NCBI GenBank assembly: GCA_029721515.1
Contig: CM056556.1
Location: forward strand, 7,006,501 to 7,070,500
Direction of reading: 5' to 3'
Source: Synanceia verrucosa
Taxonomy: Eukaryota > Chordata > Actinopteri > Perciformes > Synanceiidae
Length of the DNA stretch: 64,000 nt
Shown one piece after another: positions 1 to 12,546 of the stretch (the first letter of the stretch is position 1; every line of letters begins with the position of its first letter). The translations under genes were made by a program, and so were the position numbers. The notes under the pieces are model-generated. The model ran no database searches. It was given only the letters and a program-made list of their open reading frames with translations, and was not told where the DNA came from.

Positions 1-2653
1 TTTGAAAAAGCAATGATGTAGGGTTTTGTTGGGGGTGGGGGGGTGTAATGTTGATGTAGCTGATGATTACAACAACATTGGCCATATCCATCCATTGCTA
101 TCTGTGGATATAATTTGTCATTTTATGTGAAGTTCCCACCAGAAAAAAATAGTTACTCTCTCACCTTACTGTGCTGTACTTTATGCTGTTTTGCATTATG
201 TCCCAAATGTATTACTTACATTACGAGGTCTGCTAAATGAACAGTGTAGTCTTATTTGTTATTCTTATTGTACCACTTACAGTTTATCTTAATAATATAA
301 TATCAGTAAAGTATTGTATGTATGAAAACAATGGAACATAAGTCTGGTTCACCAGTTCACCATAAGCAGTCTGTCTCGCCTTTTATTCTATGTCACTACA
401 ACACAATGTAGCTCTGGTTACATCACTAGAGTTTATTTCTTCATTGAGGAATGTATGGCCCTGTGTGAAGTAGAGCAACGTTTTTACCTTCAGATAGGTT
501 TGCTTCTGTTAGTTTGATTGACAGATGGGATTTCCAATCCCCTGCCACCTGTTTTTTTGAAAAGGTCTGCCCTTTTCCAAACCGTTTCCAGTGACGGCTT
601 CTCAGACGGTTCTGTGAAACAAACCACCTGACAGGGTCAGGTTACTGGTGAGCTACACCACCACTCCGAGTGACGTATTCTCTTGTTCAGATAAACAAGA
701 GCACTGTACTTATTTTATTTTGAGTCAAAAACTTTCCAGCTGTCGTAAATACTTACTAGCAGCTGAAAGTAGTCCCCCAAAAGTGCGCTATTGCATTTAC
801 CATTTGTGAAAATTAGCTGTTAAAAGAAACATGTGTTTCAAGATCACTGTGATAAACAGGCTGAGATGTTGAGTATTGAGAGACAGACAATACATTTTGA
901 ATTTGATCAGGCAGACATTACTTAACTATCACTTGCATAAATATCACTGTTTTTCAGTCTCAAAATGTGCAAAACTTCGTTCATTTTGTTCATTTACATT
1001 GTTTGGTACTGACTTGTAGTTTTCCATCTGGTCTCCTATTTGTTGAGATGTTTCTACACTGTTTCTCAGATATATCACTGAGCAGTTCTGCACAAAACTT
1101 TTTGAAGACACTTCCGTTTGTCCCTGCTTCTTATTTTTTACATAGGCCCTTATGTTGTTGCACTATCCACTTGCTACTGCAACAGTGTATCTTACATTTC
1201 TTTAATTTTGCACTTGCTCAAGCAACAAGACAACTGTTCCATTCCACTTCACTCGGCTAAGTTACAATCTATCCCTCATTAATGCATATTTTTGTATTCA
1301 TATTTACTTAATATGTTGCTGTGTTTTATTTGCTGCTGTAATGCAACCACTGGTCAAATTGCATGGGAGCCAGTGGGAGCTCCCACAAGGAGGGGTATGA
1401 GCTCCCATAAAATCCTACATCTGTGGGGGTCTCTAGACCAACATTCATTATTTTAATCACAAATATGTTTTTCTGACTAAAACAAACATGGTTTTCAAAA
1501 GAACTAGTAACACTAAGTTTATTTGTTGTGGAAATATTTTTCAACTCCCCCCCTCCTCTATTTACGTAAAATGGTTCAGTCCTCCTGCTCCCTCAGAAGG
1601 CCTGCACAGCCAACAGACAATGACTTCGCTAGTAGTGGAGGAGATGGCGGGATGCCTTAAAAGTTAGGGAGTAAAAAAAAAGTAAAGAAACAATGTTTAG
1701 TTCAGACAGGAGAAAGAAATGAAGAGTCAACAGTTTGTCACCCAGTTCTTTCATAGGCAAGGTGGGTCTGTTAGTGGTTCATGTGATGGAAAGTTCTGGA
1801 ACATTAGCCTGTTAGCTATTCCTAGCTTTGTCAAAGAGTTTATAAGCTAGCTCGCTTTTCTCTCCATATTAGCTTATATTTCTGAAGAAAGCTCTGGATT
1901 TATTCATTCAGTTCTTCCTCTACCAAGTAACTGTCATGAGACCTCCACAAATTATAATTTGAATACTGAATGCAACTATAATGTGGAAACAAAGCTCCCT
2001 GTCAGTGCTGCACAAACTAGATGGAAACGACAAAACCCTTATCTCAAGACAAATGTTGGGGTCATGGTAGGCCCACACAATAATGTTCCAGTGGATCAAA
2101 CACACACTTATTTGCACTCGCAGTTCCTGCTCTGCACTAATGGATGGCGGGCGAGATGGAGCGCTTTATCTCGTTTGCTTTTGTCCCCCATAATTTATTC
2201 AGCAGGGTCTGTCCTCTGTTGTGTGTATGTGACTCTGTTTGTGCATGAGCTACACTTGTGTGTATTCGTGATGTGTTGTAGCTTTGACTGTCCCCTTGTC
2301 CCTGGGAAATAAGCTCTTCCGACTAACAGTAGCATACTGTAAAGCTCCTGGTGTCAGATGGAGGTTCTCAAAGGCTCTAAAATACCAGCATCAGCAGAGA
2401 GTGCTGAGGAAGTAGTTGAAAGGAAAACCAACAAGATGACTCAATGATTATTTAGAGACAGTAAAGAGAATTTTGAATTAGGTGTACTCTAACCCGAGGG
2501 TTTAAAAAATTGCATTTTTGGGTAGTTGAGTCGATACATCATAATCTTTCCAAAACTGTGCATTATTAATGGGATACATTCCATAGAGCTCATGAAACAG
2601 TAGTTAAACTCTCACTGTAACTGTTTTTAAAGTACCGGCTCTTGTATTTTCAG
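1..2653. other. AT-rich non-coding flank or intron upstream of lrrc4c
   Basis: No reading frame here resembles a protein. Open frames are short, overlap on both strands and lack splice-site support. The sequence is ordinary AT-rich teleost intergenic or intronic DNA with short homopolymer runs (for example near 30-50 and 1671-1682). It probably belongs to the long 5' region of lrrc4c, but nothing in the stretch itself proves that. Confidence 0.6.
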
Positions 2654-2727
2654 GGACAGCTGTACAGTGGATTGGAAGTTAACATGAGGATGACCCAAAC
2701 TTCTTGGACCTGTGATTGAACTGGCAG
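2654..2727 (+). other. candidate non-coding 5'-UTR exon (lrrc4c?)
   Basis: A 74-bp segment is bounded by a good acceptor (a T-rich tract ending TATTTTCAG at 2653) and a consensus donor (CAG|GTAAGAA, GT at 2728-2729). It contains a short upstream-type reading frame, ATG at 2684 to TGA at 2719 (11 codons plus stop), and no long frame. In mammals LRRC4C has several small non-coding 5' exons spliced over long distances to one coding exon. The next matching acceptor I can support on this strand is at 16983, just upstream of the lrrc4c coding sequence. The exon call rests only on splice-site quality and position; an RNA alignment would settle it. Confidence 0.4.
2684..2719 (+). promoter_or_regulatory. 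possible upstream ORF in candidate 5'-UTR exon
   Basis: An ATG with A at -3, followed by a second in-frame ATG two codons later, opens a frame of 11 codons that ends in TGA before the donor site. If the exon is real, this frame would be translated ahead of the main coding sequence and could dampen it. It has no homology value of its own. Confidence 0.25.
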
Positions 2728-3334
2728 GTAAGAAATAAATTGGACAGAACCAGATGCCAAACCTGGATCACCAGAACAGGTGATCAAATGCTTTCAGAGC
2801 AAACGAAAGATTAAAAAAAATGTTTTGTGCTTGTTTGTCATGTTAGAACTTTGGAACACATTATATTCTGCCATTTTAGTAAGCTGCAGAGGAAGAAAGT
2901 AACTACTTCAGTGTGGATAGATGTGGCTTTTTTTCACTCACTCTGAGAATAGACCTTAACAGCACAAATAAATCACTCTTATTTCCTCAGAAAACTACAC
3001 TTCTTAAAGTGTGGGAACACAGCACAGTCCAAAGGTGTCTAATTCTGGGTGGATTGGAAACCATAAATCACTGGTGTGTTTCTCTGTCTTCTGCCACATG
3101 TATGCTGGGATTAGCTTCCAGCCCCTTGTGATCATGAGAGAGCATTTTTTTTTGGGGGGGAAAGTAAATGAATAACTGAATGAATGAGGTGCACACTATT
3201 GCTGTTTTTTTCACATTTTATTTTCGAAATTCCAGGACTGAATATTGAATGTTACATTGTGAATCTTTAAATTAACATATATATTATTAATAATAATCAG
3301 AGGTCAAACAAATTCACAGAAGTTCAGTATGTTA
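2728..3334. other. non-coding, putative intron start
   Basis: No feature recognised apart from short poly-T and poly-G runs near 3148-3160. It would be intronic if the exon at 2654-2727 is real. Confidence 0.5.
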
Positions 3335-3825
3335 TTAACTCAGTGAGTGCCAGTTGTTTTATAAAACAGAAAGTGCCTTGTGCCAGCGTCTTTGGCCATT
3401 TGTAGTATTTTTTAAGAACCACAGAATATTTTGTACTATGTTTCTGAAAACACTGAACAGCTCAAATGAAAGAAGAGATTCAATGGAAAAAAAATGTTTG
3501 TTTTTACCTTGTTCCATTCTTGTTTTATCTGGAGGAGAGTAGAGGCCACTTTCACCAAAATCACTACTTTTTGTCCAGATTTCATTTGTTTTATTCTCTG
3601 GTCATGATTGTCTCCACGGCGTATACTGTCTCTTTATGCTCCACCTACGTCTCCCAGAAGTCCCAATATTACTCACAGGCTGTGTGAGAGCACCCTCGTG
3701 TCTGCTGCTGTAAAAAAAAGCACTTTCACGTACGTATACATGAATGGCACTCAAGCGTTGGATTTTAAATGATGTACAGTATGTATATATATATATATAT
3801 ATGTAAGTGGCACTCAAAGAGTTAA
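3335..3825 (+). mobile_element. TTAA-flanked MITE, copy 1 (piggyBac-type, non-autonomous)
   Basis: A 491-bp element (TTAA copies included) is bounded by TTAA at 3335 and 3822. Its left end reads TTAACTCAGTGAGTGCCA. The reverse complement of its right end reads TTAACTCTTTGAGTGCCA, so 16 of 18 bases match as a terminal inverted repeat. The right side also holds an inner direct copy of the TIR core (near 3749-3765) and an AT microsatellite (about 3784-3802). It has no transposase frame. TTAA target duplications with TIRs starting just inside are typical of piggyBac-superfamily elements. Two related copies lie at 6013-6501 and 7111-7471. Confidence 0.75.
3784..3802. repeat. (AT)n microsatellite
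   Basis: A short alternating TA run inside MITE copy 1. The sister copy at 6013-6501 lacks it, so it probably expanded after insertion. Confidence 0.8.
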
Positions 3826-4099
3826 TGAGCAGAGGTGGGAATGACAAACAATAACTGCCAGTGTGTGTGACGTTCTCTTGGACCCTTGAATTGTGTACCC
3901 TTTCACAAGTCCACATTGACAAATGGCCAAATTATTTTTGGACAATCCCCCTCCATTACGGCTGGCTTCTCTGTTGGCCTCTGCTGGTTTCCAATGTCCT
4001 AGTAGGTTGCCAGATTTGCATCCTTTGCGCTAGAAATCACCCAGTCTTGTGAATATGTAGAAAAATGTGCATATTTAAAACATATTATGTCCTACAGTA

Positions 4100-4216
4100 C
4101 CAAGTAAGTCATGAATATCAAGTCAAGTCAAGATTTTAATTATATGTCAGGCAAGTCTCAAGTTCTCAAAGTTGTGACACACATCTCAAGCCACATGATT
4201 TGAGTCCCCTACCTAT
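4100..4216. repeat. 'caagtc'-rich dispersed repeat fragment
   Basis: The stretch carries repeated CAAGT motifs (TCAAGTCAAGTCAAG near 4120-4134, then CAAGTCTCAAGTTCTCAA) and ends in a TGAGTCCCCTACCT-like tail. I recall this wording from a dispersed repeat common in teleost genomes. The family name is not asserted. Confidence 0.55.
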
Positions 4217-6012
4217 ATGTAACAGATGCACATTTTAGTCACCTGCATGTGGTACTGAGTCAGACCATAAACCTCCTGCTGTACTTTTGGCATGCATTTT
4301 ACAAAAGTAATAATGATGACACATGAAATGACACATGGTTGTTTGACACATGAGTAAGTGTGTGTAGGAAATGGAGAGAAAAAATATAAAGATCGATCTT
4401 CATGATGTTTTCACAAGACATTTTGCCTTTGTGTCAGGCATTTTTTTTTTTCTTTTCACAAAGGTGCTTTTGTAGTGCACACAGAAATAAACCTGTGACT
4501 GCTGCCATTCATGCATGTAACTTTCACTGCATATCTGTTCCATTTTTGGTGTGAACTATTGTTGCCTGGAAGCTTTTACTTGGAACCACTGTTCCTTGAG
4601 GCCGATGATGCTGTTTTATTGTGTTGGCCATATGTTGTCATCATTTTTCAAATCATTCTGCAGCTTTTGTGGCTGATGCAGAAGCAAAGCAGGCACTAAA
4701 TATCTGCCTTCTTTGATAGTCTGTTAGTTTGGTTGCTCTGGAAACTCAAACATACAAGTAATGAATGTCAAACCTTTTATTTAAAAAAAAAAAGCTTGAT
4801 GGCATTCATCTTATTTGATATGACTCACATGAGGAGTCACTTTTGTGATTCACTTACTTCAAAGCTCCTTTTCATGTGGTGTTTCTCTCATTTTAACCAC
4901 CTTTTATATCCATCCCAGTGGGATGAGAGATTGTGTTTCTTCTTGGAAATTATATTGAATCAGTTCAATGGAATGGTTTCACATGTTTCTTTTTCCTCTG
5001 AAATTCACCTTTTACTTTCTAAAAACATAATAACTTACTGTACTGAATATGTTCCCAAGCATGTGGTTATGTGTTACTGAACATCAAAATTAGTTTGTTG
5101 TAAAGGGACAAGCTCAACAAATTAGGCCCAGTTTGAATGAGTGAGGACACTCACCCATTTAATTCGTTTCATTAATATGCTGTCAAGTATTATCACACTT
5201 TTTGTGGTAGAATATATGGAAAAGTTAATTTAATGTGAGTGTAGGTGGAAGAGGCCATTTTTCTTTTTAATCTTGTTTTTCAGTCCAAGTTCTGTCTCTA
5301 ATTGACTTTTAACGGTGGTGTTGTTACAACAGAAACTGAAATCCTGAGGACCTACAAGTATTCTGTTTTGTTCTTTGGTGTATTTAATCAAAAGGTGAAC
5401 TGACAGTGGTATTCTCGTGACCAAAAAAAGAGCTCTAAATCTCTAATTGTAAACTACACTTTGTTTTCCAAAACTCACAGTTTTCCAGAAAGACAAAAAA
5501 ATAGATTAAACCTAAACCTTATTAGGCCCACAATCTATTTTTTTGCATTTACAGTGACAACCCCCACAAAGAAACAAAGCTGCATCACAAAGCTACATTT
5601 TAAATCATACTTCCTATTTTACATAAATCATTAAACATATTTCTCCCCCTTGAAGCATCCAGGCAAAACAAGATGAGTGATGACTTTTTATGATTTATTG
5701 TAATGATGTGTTTCCACACCACCAGAGGTCCCCCCACTCTCATTGTTACCATTATATCATTGTTACCACTCTTAATGCTTTTCATAGCTGACCTTCTTAT
5801 AACTAACTGATGTTACAGGTACACTGACACATCAGTCATGGGGACAGTACAAAGTAATTTAATATGTCATTGCTGAACAGATTCTAAAGTCATACACAGT
5901 CATATGTTCAGAGAAGGAGAAGTGTCAGTCCAAGCGATTTATAACTGTACAAGACTTAAACTTCAGGATTCAAACAAGTTAATTCATTTGCACATTCAAT
6001 CTTGACAGACTG
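4217..6012. other. AT-rich non-coding DNA
   Basis: Open frames here are short, of low complexity and unlike any protein family I know. No repeat with clear termini was recognised. Likely intronic or intergenic. Confidence 0.55.
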
Positions 6013-6501
6013 TTAACTCATTGAGTGCCAGACATTTTATAAAACACAGTGTCAGTGTTTTTGCCCATTTTAAGTCATATTTCAAGACCCACAGAATATT
6101 TTGTACTCTGTCTCTGAAAACACGGAATAGCTCAAATGAAAGAAGATACTCTCTTTTTCATCATGAAAAAAATGTTTGTTTTTACCTTGTTCCGTTCTTG
6201 TTTTATCAGAGGTAGAATAGAGGCCACTTTTACCAAAAATGCCACTTTTTGTCCAGAATCCGTCCGTTTTGCTCTCTAATCTCGATCATCTCCACTTCCA
6301 GCTTTGATCTCTGTGGTGTATACCATCTCTTTATGCTCTGACTACATGTCCCAGAAGCCCCAGAATTACTCACAGGCTGTGGGAGACCACCATTGGCGAC
6401 CCAATGCTGAAAAACCACTTTAACATATTATTACCTCGATGTCACTCAAGCATCGGATTTTAAATGACGTTGAAATACATCAATGTCACTCAAAGAGTTA
6501 A
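6013..6501 (+). mobile_element. TTAA-flanked MITE, copy 2 (piggyBac-type)
   Basis: A 489-bp element runs from TTAA at 6013 to TTAA at 6498-6501. The left TIR is TTAACTCATTGAGTGCCA and the right TIR in reverse complement is TTAACTCTTTGAGTGACA, again 16 of 18 matching. The interior aligns with copy 1 over its whole length, including landmarks such as CACAGAATATTTTGTACT and TACCTTGTTCC. An inner TIR-like direct repeat (TCACTCAAGCATCGG near 6440) lies about 50 bp inside the right end. No coding capacity. Confidence 0.78.
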
Positions 6502-7110
6502 TGCTGTTATGTTTTCTGACACTGTAGCCTCCAGTTTTACCTCTGGTTTGTAGATATCATCAGTGTGCTTCCTATCTCCCTCTTATCTCACATGTTCTCT
6601 CAAGCCCCAAACTCAATCACAAGGAGACGGCACAGCCTTGTTCGCAGCCTCACAATGACCTTTGCATGACTCGGTCACGCTCAAAGTGAGGCATGCTAAC
6701 CCTGACCTCAACTGGACACTGGAGCGACAGCAGCATTACAGACAGACCTTTAGCCTATGTCCTTGAAGAGTAGTAGTTAGCAGCCATTTTCTGCCCACAG
6801 CCTCTCAGATGTTCACAGGGTGAAGAATGATTTTATCAATACCTCGTCACCCACAAGCCCCCACCACCAACACGCTGCTGGCTGTGAAACAAAGAGGCTG
6901 TCACGTACGCAGCTTGTAAAGATATTCACATGCTAAAAGCATGCACCACACACACATTCTCACATGCATGAACACCTTCTGTACAGAGGGTAAAATCCGT
7001 CTTTTTGCAAGAATAAATAGATACTGTGCGGCTTAAAATTATTTTTTTTTATCAGAAATCATAATTGCTTGTTTCTAATGTCTATACTGGATGGATTTAT
7101 TTTATGCTTC
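6502..7110. other. non-coding spacer between MITE copies
   Basis: Somewhat richer in G and C around 6600-6900 than its neighbours, but without a supported exon, RNA or repeat. It could include conserved non-coding sequence; conservation cannot be judged here. Confidence 0.45.
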
Positions 7111-7471
7111 TTAACCCACTGAGTGCCAGCCCTTTTTTTAAAAATGAAAGTGCCTTGTGCCAGCATTTTTGGTCATTTTGAGTCATCTTTCATGATGCAC
7201 AGAATATTTTGTACTGTGTCTCTGAAAACAAGTCGCTCAAATGAAAGAAGAGACTCTCTATTTCATCATAAAAAAAAACCCAAAAACATTTGTTTTTACC
7301 TTGTTCCATTCTTGTTTTATCTGGAGGAGAGGAGAGACCACATTCACCAAAATCAGCACTTTTTATCCAGATTCTGTTTGATTTGCTCTCTGATCATGAT
7401 CATCTCCACTTCCTGCTTTGATCTCTGTGGCATATACCATCTCTTTATGTCCCAACTACAAATCACAGAAG
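7111..7471 (+). mobile_element. TTAA MITE, copy 3, 3'-truncated
   Basis: The element begins TTAACCCACTGAGTGCCA at 7111 and matches the other two copies up to about 7471 (CTCTTTATGT then CACAGAAG). The last 110-120 bp, including the right TIR, are missing, so this copy is broken. A frame of about 127 codons through it is chance: the same stretch in the other copies is interrupted. Confidence 0.72.
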
Positions 7472-10400
7472 TGAGACTGCTCTTTTGTCCCTATATGTAT
7501 ATATAAAACTAAAGACTGTCTCTAAGTGTTATATACACTGATGGGTTTATACTGTAATTTGGTGTGTGTGATACAAATGCTAAAGCAGGCTTTGTGCACC
7601 AGTATCACACATCAATGGGCATGACAAGTCATTGAAATTTGATGCCATGAGAATGCGCTGGTGCGTCAGCTCATGCAGATACACATGTGTATGTATCATT
7701 ACATTCATTTTCAAAGCCAGTGGCCTCAACGAGCTCCTGGCTCAACACCTCTGTCCAAAGAGGCCAATTGAAATTACTGCAGCTCATTTATCACAAAGCT
7801 GCTTCACTCGGGGTGGGTTCATCCTCTGAATGGTGGGGGGGCAATTGCTCTAAATCTCTGTGTAGAAGTGATCCACACCTGAATAGCAAGTTTGATGCCC
7901 TGCAGTGATGCTACACCGTCCTCATTGTGCTCCACTCTCTCTAGCAGATCCTTGGAAGTTGACTCATAAGTAGAGCATCATCACCAACAATGGCCGTGTT
8001 CAAAAATTGAGAAAGAGAAAGAAACACATACTGCACAACTGCAACATTGACAGTAAAATTGTGACTAATTGTGACAGGAAATAAAGGCAAAACAAATATA
8101 TGGCTTCCTCATGTCACATCCTGATTTCAAACTTTTTCCGCATGCTGTTTCTGAATGCCAGTTTATATGCTTTCACAGTAATAAGGGGGCTGTGAGGTAC
8201 CGCACATAAAATAATTTACAGGCAGACTCACTGAGACAGAATGCTTACTTGTGGCTAACGTTCCAGCAGCTCATCAGATGAGCTTAAATCTTCCTCTGCT
8301 AATGGCTTTTTCCCTTTTCCCCTTCATTGTATACATTTCCAATTAGGGCTGTGTTGTGATGTTAATGAGCTGGCAAAACCCTTTTGTGCTTCTTCCATAG
8401 TGACATAAAACTTAAATTGAGAGGAAGCAAATAACAGGGAATATACGTAGCACCTGGAGCACAGAACTTCAGAGGTACATTAAAATATATAAAGAGCATG
8501 GAGTGGATTCATGTTATTAGAGGACCAGTGAGTTCAAAACAAGAGAATATCCACATACACTTATTATAATTGTTGAGTAGAGCAGGTATAATTTGAAAAC
8601 ACCTCACAAGGGCAGGCTTCTAATTGGGGGCTGCTTCATTTGTATAGTAACTTCCCAATGCATTTTCATGCTGGTTAAATCAGTATTTGTTAGATGAATC
8701 AAATTCATATCACCATCTTGTTATGGATGAGACAGACAAGCTGTGAGTGGAAGCATGTCAGGCTGTGGGCAGGGGAGCAGCTGTCAGTTTGTCTCACTTG
8801 GCTAGTTAGCATCAATTCAAAGTACACAGCTTGTCTTTTTCACTTGGCTGGTTAAAACAAAAGACACGGAAAAAGAGCTACAGTATAACCATTTCTATTT
8901 CTTTCAACAGTCCTGTACTCTATTTAATGGTGGCTCAGAATCAGTGCATTCATCTGTATCTCTACAAGAGTACAGTTGGACATAATTCATACATAATAAT
9001 GTGTCTTGAGGATTTCAGTGTCCATACATAATCAGACCTGCCAACCTGTACGCATGTTGCGTACCAGGCATGCAGTTTTACATCAAAGTATATTGGTACA
9101 ACTCTTTAAACTACGGAAAAAGCTGGTAACAGTGAAAGAAGCGTTCAACCAATCACAGCGCTCGATTAATTCCCCCAAAATATCAAGGGGAGATCAGAGA
9201 TGTAATGTCGATTGCAACACAGAACAGGTTTTCTGCCACTCCGTCTGGCTCCTTTCAGTTTTCTCAGCTTTTATTGCTTTGCAAGGGTGATCTGGTTAGG
9301 GTGGATGGAGACAGGTGAAATTGTTGAAGTAATTTGAGTTAACAATGTGCCAAATGTAACGCTAAGATCGTTGACTAATAGGTTATAATGTAGCTTTAGG
9401 TAGAAAGGCTTACAATCATAGATCATTGTCTGTTGGCTAGGCTACATTTGTTTCATCAGTCCTATATGATATGTGCATTTTAAAGCTAATTCAGTTATTA
9501 AATTATTGAATAAAATTCAAATCTTCAACAGAAACGTTGGTGTTATTTCTAATTGAAAATATTTTACATTACAACAAAATGTTTTTTAAAAATGACAACA
9601 CATTTCTGTAAATAGGGCCTACTTGAAAATGAAACACAAACACATGATTTCTGTTTTTATTAGTATCAGTTTGTACAAGCACACATCATACAATGAAATA
9701 TTAATCATGGTTTAAGCAGGTGTACTGAAACTTTGAACTTTTAACTGTATAATGTAATAGCCCAGTAATATTTGAGAATCAGGTCAAATTACACAATTTG
9801 CCTGATCACTTTAATAGTCAAAACTAGACTTAAAATGAAAGTCGTGTGTGTAAAAGGCTTTTTGTGATATACAAATGTGCAAATGGATGCACATATAGTG
9901 TATGTATGTGATGGAGTACACTAATAATAGCCTGAGGTTTATAGAGAAACCAACACTGCTGCAACACTGTTATGACATCACTAATAAGTATTGTTATTGA
10001 TTCAACAGTTAACTCTTTTTAGGGCCAAACACTGTAATAGTCAGGACAGTGCAAAAACACAGTAAAAAAAATTAGATCATACATCTCAGTTTTAATCAAA
10101 ATTTTTCCACACTGCTGTTAATAAAGCTGAAATCTGTTTTTATTTTGCAGCTTTATACTGTAAACAAGCATAAATTAGACCTGTTCCCTTTGTCAAAGCT
10201 TGCAATCGAGGATTCCCTAAATATAAATAATGTTCCATTTGGGTAATGTTAGATGGGAAGCCATTCCTCCCTTCCTTCCATGACCATTGACTCCATTTCC
10301 GATTTGTGTTTTCAACTGTTGATAATCTCTTATGTGACTCCCACATAGTACAATGCCAATATCAAATACATAGTGCAGCTGTATGTAATTGAGCTATAAT

Positions 10401-12546
10401 TGTGATTTATTGGAAACCACACTCAGCTGACCGAAAAAAAAAAACAAAAAAAAAAACGTTGGAGTCGTCTGGCTAATTAGAGCATATTCAGTAATCATCT
10501 ACAGATAATACACAGCTTGCTAAGCAAGTTTGCTGATGTGTTTACATGTGTAGGTGGTGTGTTATGTGAATGAGATCAAGAGGTTATCTGCAGATGAAAC
10601 ACAGTTAATTATTTCCAGTTTGTGTGTATGTGAAAAGAGCTTACTATATGCTTTCTTTTAAGAAAGACATTCCTGTTGCGTTCTATTGTGTGTTAATTAC
10701 TGAGATGAGAGTGCTGCAGGTGTTAATTTGAAATAAATTACTTACCACTGGTCAGTATGTTGTAGCCTCAAACTTAACTTCTAATGAAGTAGCAGAGCCC
10801 AATAAACAAAAAAGATTGACTCATAAATTCAAATTCACAAAAGAAAAAGAAATACTTACTTATTAGCCTCACAAAAGTTATATTTCTTACCATAGCTGAT
10901 GAATACAAACATACAGTGACATTTATGCATGATCAAGATGATGTTTCCAATTACATTAGAAGGCAGAGAACAGATGTTATCTGGAACACAAAGCAATGAA
11001 TTCATAAAATATATATTTAATTACAAATATAAAAGCAAAGCCATTAAGTTATACTGAGTGACACACTGATCCAGAGATTGGCTCAAGGGGAGGATGATGT
11101 ATCCTGTTTTCACCCTCGTGAAATTCTGATACACTGGTCAAGATGACTAACCACTATACGCACAACATGAATGCGTCACAAAAATAGTCATAACCACCAT
11201 CATCCTGTCTGTTCACTGCACAACAATCACAGTGTGTTCTGTGTGCGTATGCTGCAAGGCTGGAGAGAAGGAAAAGAGGAGAAGGCTGGCATGCATGTGG
11301 TTGGTATCCCTCCCACACTGGAATCCATGAAGGATTCTGGTTTATATTTGGAGCTGTTACAAGATTGCTAGCATTATCAAGAAGTGACCTAATTTGATTT
11401 ATATCTCGTTAATCTCTCTCTCTCTCTCTCTCTGTCTCTATAGCATACATGCCAACCTTCCTCTATCACACACATCTCTCCCTCTGCAGACTGTCATCAT
11501 TCTTCCCCCTTTTCATGCAATCTTCTGCCTGTCGCTCCTCACTAAAAGGTTCATAATCAATGGGCACTCAAGCATCAAGTGAGTGTAAAATGCCTCAGGT
11601 CAAGTCCCCTCTCACTTTCCTCACCTTTCAAATGAAGCCATTTGTTTGTTGACCACAGGAAAGCAGGAAAAACTGCCTTTTTTACCACATTGTGGCATCA
11701 CCAGACTTATTTTAGGGGGCTTTAGCCACACAAGAATTTCATGTGGCCCTGCTAAATAATTCATTCTGCCTTTTCTGGCTGATTTTTAATGCAAAAATAT
11801 GATACAGACTCCAGAATTACTGTACTTGTGAAAATGGCTGGGAGTGGTACTCAATAGAAACTGCTGTGCAGCTGTCTGTGCATAACATAAAACACATTTG
11901 GAATATAAATGGTGTGGAGACACACTAGGTGAATAGATGTCCACTACTTCTGAGATGACGGTTGAGTTTTCGGGTCAGTGCTTCAGGTGATTAATTCACA
12001 GGATCTTCCTGATGCAGATAATCTATCCATAGGCATAAGACCAGCTGACGCTATACATGTAAATGTTGTGAAATAGCTTGAGCTGTAATTTAAAATAGTT
12101 TTTATTAATTCTCTAAACCAAACATCTGGGTTCATATTTCTCGGATGATTTACAGAAAATTAAAAGTTATTATCTTGTTGCACATTGCAGGAGCCAAAAT
12201 GTAGATTTACTTTGTGTTTATGATTTTGTTTTTTTTTAAGATGCACCATGTCGCTTTCAATATTTTGCACAGAGGTGAGGTTTTGCATTATTTTACCTGT
12301 TTATTTGGACCATTAGATTTTAGACAAAGAGGGTTTTCTGTTGACTATCATGTCATTTCATCTACTTCAGGTAATCCAGAAAAGTTATTGTTTGATATTC
12401 TTTTCATTTGATAAACTGTATCTATGAAATACATTTGGATGTATGGCTGGTGGATGACCTCTTTAGCCTCTTGGAGGATTGATTGTAGTCCTTACAGTCA
12501 GGGTACAGTCATAATCTGGATATGTTATATGATGTTGGATGGAGTT
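7472..12546. other. long AT-rich non-coding region
   Basis: No gene supported. Visible items are a (CT)n tract at 11411-11433, an A-rich run near 10434-10457, and a less AT-rich block at about 9029-9290 that may be a decayed repeat. Segments around 8241-8400 and 10470-10620 have mixed composition that could reflect conserved non-coding elements, which are common around the lrrc4c locus in vertebrates; this is inference only. Confidence 0.5.
11411..11433. repeat. (CT)n microsatellite
   Basis: About eleven CT dinucleotides in a row, followed by a degenerate GTCTCTA tail. Confidence 0.85.

Noticed and set aside
7123..7506. 127-codon frame
   Set aside because: It lies in MITE copy 3. The equivalent sequence in copies 1 and 2 is interrupted, so the frame is chance.
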